Part shown: in pieces, positions 4,658 through 7,810 of the stretch
Position numbering within the stretch: position 1 is the first letter of the stretch
How the letters are laid out: each line of letters opens with the position of its first letter
NCBI RefSeq assembly: GCF_004570345.1
Contig: NZ_SPQM01000184.1
Span: 1 to 7,810 of the forward strand
Reading direction: 5' to 3'
Source: Blastococcus sp. CT_GayMR20
GTDB taxonomy: Bacteria > Actinomycetota > Actinomycetes > Mycobacteriales > Geodermatophilaceae
DNA: 7,810 nt
Position numbers and translations under genes: made by a program
Notes under the pieces: generated by a model
Seen by the model: the letters and a program-made list of their open reading frames with translations, nothing else
Told to the model about the DNA's origin: nothing
The model's database searches: none

Positions 4658-6667
4658 TCATGCCAGGGCCGCGAGCACGTCCTCGCCGTAGAGCTCGAGC
4701 TTCCGGGCGCCGATCCCCGGCAGCCCGGACAGCTCCCGGAGGTTCGCCGGCCGGGTCTCCGCGATCGCCTGCAGGGTCGCGTCGGTGAAGACCACGTACG
4801 CGGGCACCGACTGGGACTGCGCGGCCTGGCTGCGCCACGCGCGCAGCCGCTCGAAGATCTGACCGGCCTCGCCCTCGAGGACGATCTTCTGCTTCTTGCC
4901 GGCCCGGCGGGCCGGTGGCGCCGTCGCCGTCGACTCGGGGGCCAGTCCGGTCAGGAAGCGGCTGCGCGGTCGTGACCGCTTGGCGCCGGGGTTGCGGGCC
5001 AGCGACCAGGAGAGGGTCAGCTGCTCGCGCGCACGGGTGACGGCGACGTAGAGCAGCCGCCGCTCCTCCTCGACCGCCTCCGGCCGCGACAGCGACTGGG
5101 CGATGGGGACGACGCCGTCCACCAGTCCCACGACGAACACCGCGTCCCACTCCAGGCCCTTGGCCGCGTGCATGGACGCGAGCGTCACCCCTTGGACGGT
5201 GGGCGCGTGCTGGGCGTTCGCGCGCTCGGCGAGGTGCTGGACGAAGCCGGCCAGGTCGAGGGTGGGGTTGTCCGCCACCAGGTCGACGGCGAGGTCCACC
5301 AGTGCGGCGAGCGACTGCCAGCGGTCGCGCGCCGCGCCGCCGGCCGGTGGGCGGTGCTCGACCCAGCCGGTGGAGGCCAGGACGTCGCGGACCGTGGGGA
5401 CCAGCGCCCCCGGGTCGCTGCCCCCGGCCGCCGCGCCCCGCAGCAGCAGCACCGCCTCGCGCACCTCGGGGCGCTCGAAGAACCGCTCCCCGCCCTTGAG
5501 GACGTAGGGCACGCCCACGTCGGCCAGCGCGGCCTCGTAGACCTGGGACTGCGCGTTGATCCGGAACAGGACGGCGATCTCCGCCGCCGGGGTGCCCTCG
5601 TCGATGAGCGCCTTGCAGCGGGCTGCCACGGCGGCGGCCTCGGCCGGCTCGTCCGGGTGCTCCACGAACGTGGGCTCGGCCGCATCGGGTCGCTGACCGA
5701 GCAGTCGGAGCCCGGGCAGTCCCTTGCGCTTCGGCGCCTGGCCGATCAGCCGGTTGGCGAGCGCGACGACCTGCGGCGTCGACCGGTAGTCCCGCTCCAG
5801 CTTCACGACCTCGGCGTCGGGATAGCGGTCGGCGAAACCGAGCAGGTAGTCGGGGTCGGCCCCGGTGAAGGAGTAGATGGTCTGGTTGGGGTCGCCGACG
5901 ACGCAGATCTCGGCCCGCCCGCCGAGCCAGGCGTCCAGCAGCCGCTGCTGCAGCGGGTTGACGTCCTGGTACTCGTCGACGACGAAGTGGCGGTACTGAC
6001 CGCGCACCTCCCGGGCGACGGCCGGGTGCTCCTCGAGCGCGTAGGCGGTCACCAGCAGGAGGTCCTCGAAGTCCAGCGCGCCGTCGCGCTGCTTCGCCGA
6101 CTCGTAGCTGGCGTAGACCGCCGCGACGGCGGACGCCTCGAACGGCGGTTCCCGGCCGGCCGCCTTGGCCCGCGCCGGGTAGTCGTCGGGCGTGGCGAGG
6201 GTCGTCTTGGCCCACTCGATCTCGCTGGCGAGGTCACGGAGGCTGGTCCGGTCGGTCGACAGCCGCGACCGGGACGCCGCGGTCGCCACGAGCCGCAGCT
6301 TGTTCTCGACGAGCGACGGCATGGGCCCGCCGAGCACCCGCGGGGCGAAGTAGCGCAGCTGGCGCATCGCCGCGGCGTGGAAGGTGCGCGCCTGCACTCC
6401 TCCGACGTCCAGAGCTGCCAGGCGGCCGCGCAGTTCACCAGCGGCGCGGGCCGTGAAGGTCACGGCGAGCACCTGCTCGGGCACGTAGACACCGGTGTGC
6501 ACGCCGTAGGCGATGCGGTGGGTGATGGTGCGGGTCTTGCCGGTGCCGGCACCGGCGAGAATGCAGACGGGGCCGGTGACGGCCTGCGCGGCCGTGCGCT
6601 GCTCGTCGTCCAGGGCGGCGAGGACGGCCTCGGCGCGGGACCGGATCCCGCTGTCCACTGACGTCAT
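4658..6667 (-). CDS. uvrD2: UvrD2, superfamily 1 DNA helicase with HRDC domain
   Basis: A 669-residue SF1A helicase. Motifs in order: Q-motif region (LDDEQRTAAQA, 19-29), Walker A GAGTGKT (39-45), FTARAAGELR (71-80), Walker B VVDEYQD (229-235), motif III GDPNQTIYSF (258-267), motif IV ERDYRST (291-297), motif V TLASMHAAKGLEWD (495-508), motif VI LLYVAVTRARE (538-548), and an HRDC domain at about 603-669. UvrD2 is an ATP-driven 3'-to-5' helicase of actinomycete DNA repair and replication, essential in mycobacteria. The ATG at 6667 is chosen for GGAGGAG at 6674-6680 with 6-nt spacing; an upstream in-frame ATG at 6904 would add 79 non-homologous residues and overlap mrx1. The linker between helicase and HRDC (about 572-602) has no cysteines: the protein's only ones are C35, C255 and C351. 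Mycobacterial UvrD2 carries a four-cysteine module there and is about 700 residues. The HRDC domain is retained. Confidence 0.95.
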   Translation of the reverse strand: MTSVDSGIRSRAEAVLAALDDEQRTAAQAVTGPVCILAGAGTGKTRTITHRIAYGVHTGVYVPEQVLAVTFTARAAGELRGRLAALDVGGVQARTFHAAAMRQLRYFAPRVLGGPMPSLVENKLRLVATAASRSRLSTDRTSLRDLASEIEWAKTTLATPDDYPARAKAAGREPPFEASAVAAVYASYESAKQRDGALDFEDLLLVTAYALEEHPAVAREVRGQYRHFVVDEYQDVNPLQQRLLDAWLGGRAEICVVGDPNQTIYSFTGADPDYLLGFADRYPDAEVVKLERDYRSTPQVVALANRLIGQAPKRKGLPGLRLLGQRPDAAEPTFVEHPDEPAEAAAVAARCKALIDEGTPAAEIAVLFRINAQSQVYEAALADVGVPYVLKGGERFFERPEVREAVLLLRGAAAGGSDPGALVPTVRDVLASTGWVEHRPPAGGAARDRWQSLAALVDLAVDLVADNPTLDLAGFVQHLAERANAQHAPTVQGVTLASMHAAKGLEWDAVFVVGLVDGVVPIAQSLSRPEAVEEERRLLYVAVTRAREQLTLSWSLARNPGAKRSRPRSRFLTGLAPESTATAPPARRAGKKQKIVLEGEAGQIFERLRAWRSQAAQSQSVPAYVVFTDATLQAIAETRPANLRELSGLPGIGARKLELYGEDVLAALA

Positions 6668-6698
6668 CGCAGGCTCCTCCCGTGTCCGTGTGGCGGCG

Positions 6699-6719
6699 CC
6701 GTCCGGAACTCCCGGACGG
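6699..6719. promoter_or_regulatory. Perfect inverted repeat upstream of uvrD2 (possible operator)
   Basis: CCGTCCGG and CCGGACGG are perfect 8-bp mirror halves with a 5-base spacer. The repeat lies 31 bp upstream of the uvrD2 start in the divergent mrx1-uvrD2 intergenic region. It is sized like a dimeric repressor site and could also fold as a hairpin in the uvrD2 leader. No known regulator motif is recognised. Confidence 0.4.
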
Positions 6720-6761
6720 ATGTGGTCGGACCGATCCTCCCAGCCGCGTCGGACGATCCGG

Positions 6762-6787
6762 GGAAGCATCCCCAGGAACACGGCGTT
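6762..6787 (+). promoter_or_regulatory. Candidate sigma-R/SigH-type promoter for mrx1
   Basis: GGAAG at 6762-6766, then 18 bases, then GTT at 6785-6787. This fits the sigma-R/SigH pattern GGAA(T/C)-N18-GTT except for the fifth base. It ends 70 bp upstream of the mrx1 ATG. Thiol-stress sigma factors of this group control mycothiol and redoxin genes in actinomycetes, so the context is appropriate. The motif is short and a chance match is possible. Confidence 0.35.
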
Positions 6788-6806
6788 GCCTTCTACACCC
6801 GGCGTG

Positions 6807-6824
6807 CCACCCTCCCGGGGGTGG
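6807..6824 (+). other. Hairpin in the mrx1 5' untranslated region
   Basis: CCACCC and GGGTGG pair around a 6-base loop, ending 33 bases before the mrx1 ATG and 18 bases before its Shine-Dalgarno sequence. It could be an operator half-site pair or an mRNA hairpin. In such GC-rich DNA a 6-bp stem can easily arise by chance. Confidence 0.25.
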
Positions 6825-6857
6825 ACCCGCTCCGCACGACCAGGGAGGATCCCCTCG

Positions 6858-7133
6858 ATGACCGCCGCGCCCCTGCCCGATGCCGCCCCCGTCACCATGT
6901 TCACGACGACGTGGTGCGGCTACTGCGTGCGCCTGAAGAAGCTCATGCAGCGCGAAGGCATCGAGTACGCCGAGGTCGACATCGAGCAGGACCCCTCGGC
7001 GGCCGAGCTGGTCATGCAGGCCAACGGCGGGAACCGCACCGTGCCGACCCTGCTCTTCGCCGACGGCAGCGCCCTGACCAACCCCAGCATCGACCAGGTG
7101 AAGGCCCAGCTCAGCCGCCCGGCGGAGGCCTGA
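6858..7133 (+). CDS. mrx1: Mycoredoxin-1-like glutaredoxin (Mrx1)
   Basis: A 91-residue single-domain thioredoxin-fold protein. Visible motifs are WCGYC with the redox cysteines at 20 and 23, the cis-proline loop TVP at 61-63, and the glutaredoxin C-terminal part NGGNRTVPTLLFADGS / LTNPS. The CGYC motif, the NGGNRTVP block and the length agree closely with M. tuberculosis Mrx1 (Rv3198A). Family knowledge: mycoredoxin reduces protein-mycothiol mixed disulfides in the cytoplasm of actinomycetes, with mycothiol/mycothiol reductase as the electron source. The ATG at 6858 is preferred because GGGAGGA at 6843-6849 precedes it at 8-nt spacing and the protein then has normal family length; the much longer open frame upstream overlaps uvrD2 antisense. 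It is divergent from uvrD2 (190 bp between starts), the arrangement known in mycobacteria. A sigma-R/SigH-like promoter may drive it. Confidence 0.93.
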   Translation: MTAAPLPDAAPVTMFTTTWCGYCVRLKKLMQREGIEYAEVDIEQDPSAAELVMQANGGNRTVPTLLFADGSALTNPSIDQVKAQLSRPAEA

Positions 7134-7164
7134 GCGCAGATGATCCCCGCTCCACGGCCCTCGA

Positions 7165-7182
7165 AGGGGCATGATCGCCCCT
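7165..7182 (+). terminator. Short hairpin downstream of mrx1
   Basis: AGGGGC (7165-7170) and GCCCCT (7177-7182) form a perfect 6-bp stem around the loop ATGATC, 31 bases after the mrx1 stop. No U-tract follows, so it is at best a weak terminator. Because ANTAR proteins act at hairpins with small loops, a regulatory role ahead of the ANTAR gene is also conceivable, but only one hairpin is clear. Confidence 0.25.
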
Positions 7183-7253
7183 CAGCGGGCCGCGAACGCG
7201 GCGCCGAGATCCTCCGGTCCGTGGGACCGTTGACCAGTGCGGGGGCCGTCGGA

Positions 7254-7810
7254 ATGAGCTCGGGGAACGAGCCCTCTCCCACGGCTGACGCCTGCCCGTC
7301 CGCCGCACCTCCGGTCGCGCTGACCCGGACCGCCCGCGGCTGGGCCGTGGTCTCGCCGGGTGGTGTCCAGGACGCCGCCGACCTCGTCGAGGGCCTCTCC
7401 CTGGCCGACCTCGTCGCCGAGGAGTTCGGCGCGCTGATCGAGCCCGACCGGACCGCGCGCCGCTCGGCCCGGGGCGCGACGGGCAACCCGGCGGACGACG
7501 ACCCGGTGGACGCGCGCGTGGCCGCCCTCGAGCGCACGGTCGCCCAGCTCGAGCACGCACTGGCCGCCCGGGTCTCCACCGAGCGGGCGATCGGCGTCCT
7601 CGCCGAGCGGCACGGCACCAGCGCACGGGTGGCCTTCGAGTCGCTGCGTCGCGAGGCGCGGTCGACGGGGAGGCCGGTCGCCGAGCTCGCCCGCGAGGTC
7701 CTCGACGGCCTCGCCGGCGACGAGGAACCCGCCCCCGCCTCCCGGTCTTCGTCCGTGCGGCCGGTCCCCGCGCCGGGACGTCGGCCCCAGACCGTGGTCG
7801 CCAGCAGATC
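7254..7810 (+). CDS. ANTAR-domain protein, 3'-truncated by window end
   Basis: The frame is open for 185 codons with no stop before the window edge, so the C-terminus is missing. Residues about 88-152 match the ANTAR RNA-binding domain: a Leu-heptad helix (ALERTVAQLEHAL), then the core ST-ER-AIGVLAERHG near 108-121, AF at 127-128 and LRREAR at 131-136. ANTAR proteins typically bind paired hairpins in nascent mRNA and act as antiterminators. No GAF, PAS or receiver domain is visible. The N-terminal part (about 21-64, containing GWAVVSPGG and an acidic/Leu-rich stretch) is unrecognised, and residues beyond 155 look disordered (Ser/Pro/Arg-rich). The ATG at 7254 has only a weak GGGGG at 7241-7245 upstream; an in-frame GTG at 7221 is an alternative. 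It lies 120 bp downstream of mrx1 on the same strand. Its target is not deducible. Confidence 0.8.
   Translation, partial: MSSGNEPSPTADACPSAAPPVALTRTARGWAVVSPGGVQDAADLVEGLSLADLVAEEFGALIEPDRTARRSARGATGNPADDDPVDARVAALERTVAQLEHALAARVSTERAIGVLAERHGTSARVAFESLRREARSTGRPVAELAREVLDGLAGDEEPAPASRSSSVRPVPAPGRRPQTVVASR

Larger units (their letters stand above)
3961..7810. repeat. Right arm of a 3,850-bp inverted repeat (judged the native copy)
   Basis: This segment is the reverse complement of 1-3850; coordinates of mirrored elements always sum to 7811. The last bases (ccagcagatc) are the complement of the first (gatctgctgg), and the innermost pairing is gagcccgggt at 3961-3970 with acccgggctc at 3841-3850. 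Mirrored reading frames translate identically, so I see no divergence between arms. It is judged native because the minus-strand whiB7 frame runs unbroken from this arm into the loop and reaches the WhiB signature motif there. The outer end is simply the window end. Confidence 0.97.

Noticed and set aside
3711..4691. 326-codon frame crossing the loop, and other frames spanning the centre (3574-4008 minus, 3803-4237 plus)
   Set aside because: They cross one or both palindrome junctions and are chimeric readings of mirrored leader and antisense whiB7. Only the native 52 codons at 4008-3851 are meaningful.
6513..6857. Longer mrx1 start at 6513 (mirror 1298)
   Set aside because: It overlaps uvrD2 antisense and would double the length of a standard 91-residue redoxin. 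The ATG at 6858 has a ribosome site.
1..7810. Composite transposon, IS pair, inverted amplicon or hairpin telomere
   Set aside because: The arms contain only housekeeping genes in conserved actinomycete order. There is no transposase, no terminal repeats at the outer ends, no target duplication, and the break falls in the middle of a conserved gene.
1..7810. CRISPR arrays, tandem repeats, tRNA or rRNA genes
   Set aside because: No spaced direct repeats, no cloverleaf-like segment and no rRNA-like sequence were seen on either strand.

Overview
The window is a near-complete palindrome from a very GC-rich actinomycete. Bases 1-3850 are the reverse complement of bases 3961-7810, and a 110-base loop (3851-3960) separates the two arms. 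Every gene outside the loop is therefore present twice in mirror image (position x matches 7811-x). The two arms translate to identical proteins, and both ends of the window are the same genomic position. This is most simply a fold-back chimera from amplification, library preparation or assembly, not a natural duplication.

The real locus is best read from the right half (3851-7810). From the right edge inward it holds: a 3'-truncated ANTAR-domain gene (plus strand); a mycoredoxin-1-like glutaredoxin gene, mrx1 (plus strand); a 190-bp divergent intergenic region; uvrD2, a superfamily 1 helicase with an HRDC domain (minus strand); a whiB7-type regulatory leader (promoter, 96-codon upstream ORF, strong intrinsic terminator); and the first 52 codons of a WhiB-family gene, almost certainly whiB7 (minus strand). 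The order mrx1 / uvrD2 / whiB7 is the one known from Mycobacterium (Rv3198A / Rv3198c / Rv3197A in M. tuberculosis). That gene order, the Mrx1 and WhiB7 motifs and the strong G/C third-position bias place the source in the Actinomycetia. The family is not resolvable by eye.

The loop decides which arm is native. Read on the minus strand, the right arm plus loop gives a continuous WhiB7 N-terminus with the family motif around DPELWFAE. Read on the plus strand, the left arm plus loop gives 16 WhiB7 codons followed by antisense. The break is therefore at 3850/3851, inside whiB7, and the rest of whiB7 (three Fe-S cysteines, Gly-rich turn, AT-hook) is lost.

Functionally the locus is a stress-response neighbourhood: mycothiol-dependent redox repair (Mrx1), DNA unwinding and repair (UvrD2), and antibiotic-responsive transcription (WhiB7). 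WhiB7 appears to be controlled by an autoregulated promoter plus transcription attenuation. I see no mobile element, CRISPR array, tRNA or rRNA, and no convincing new multi-gene system. The most interesting real biology is the long, well-coded upstream ORF in the whiB7 leader and a UvrD2 that lacks the linker cysteines of its mycobacterial relatives.
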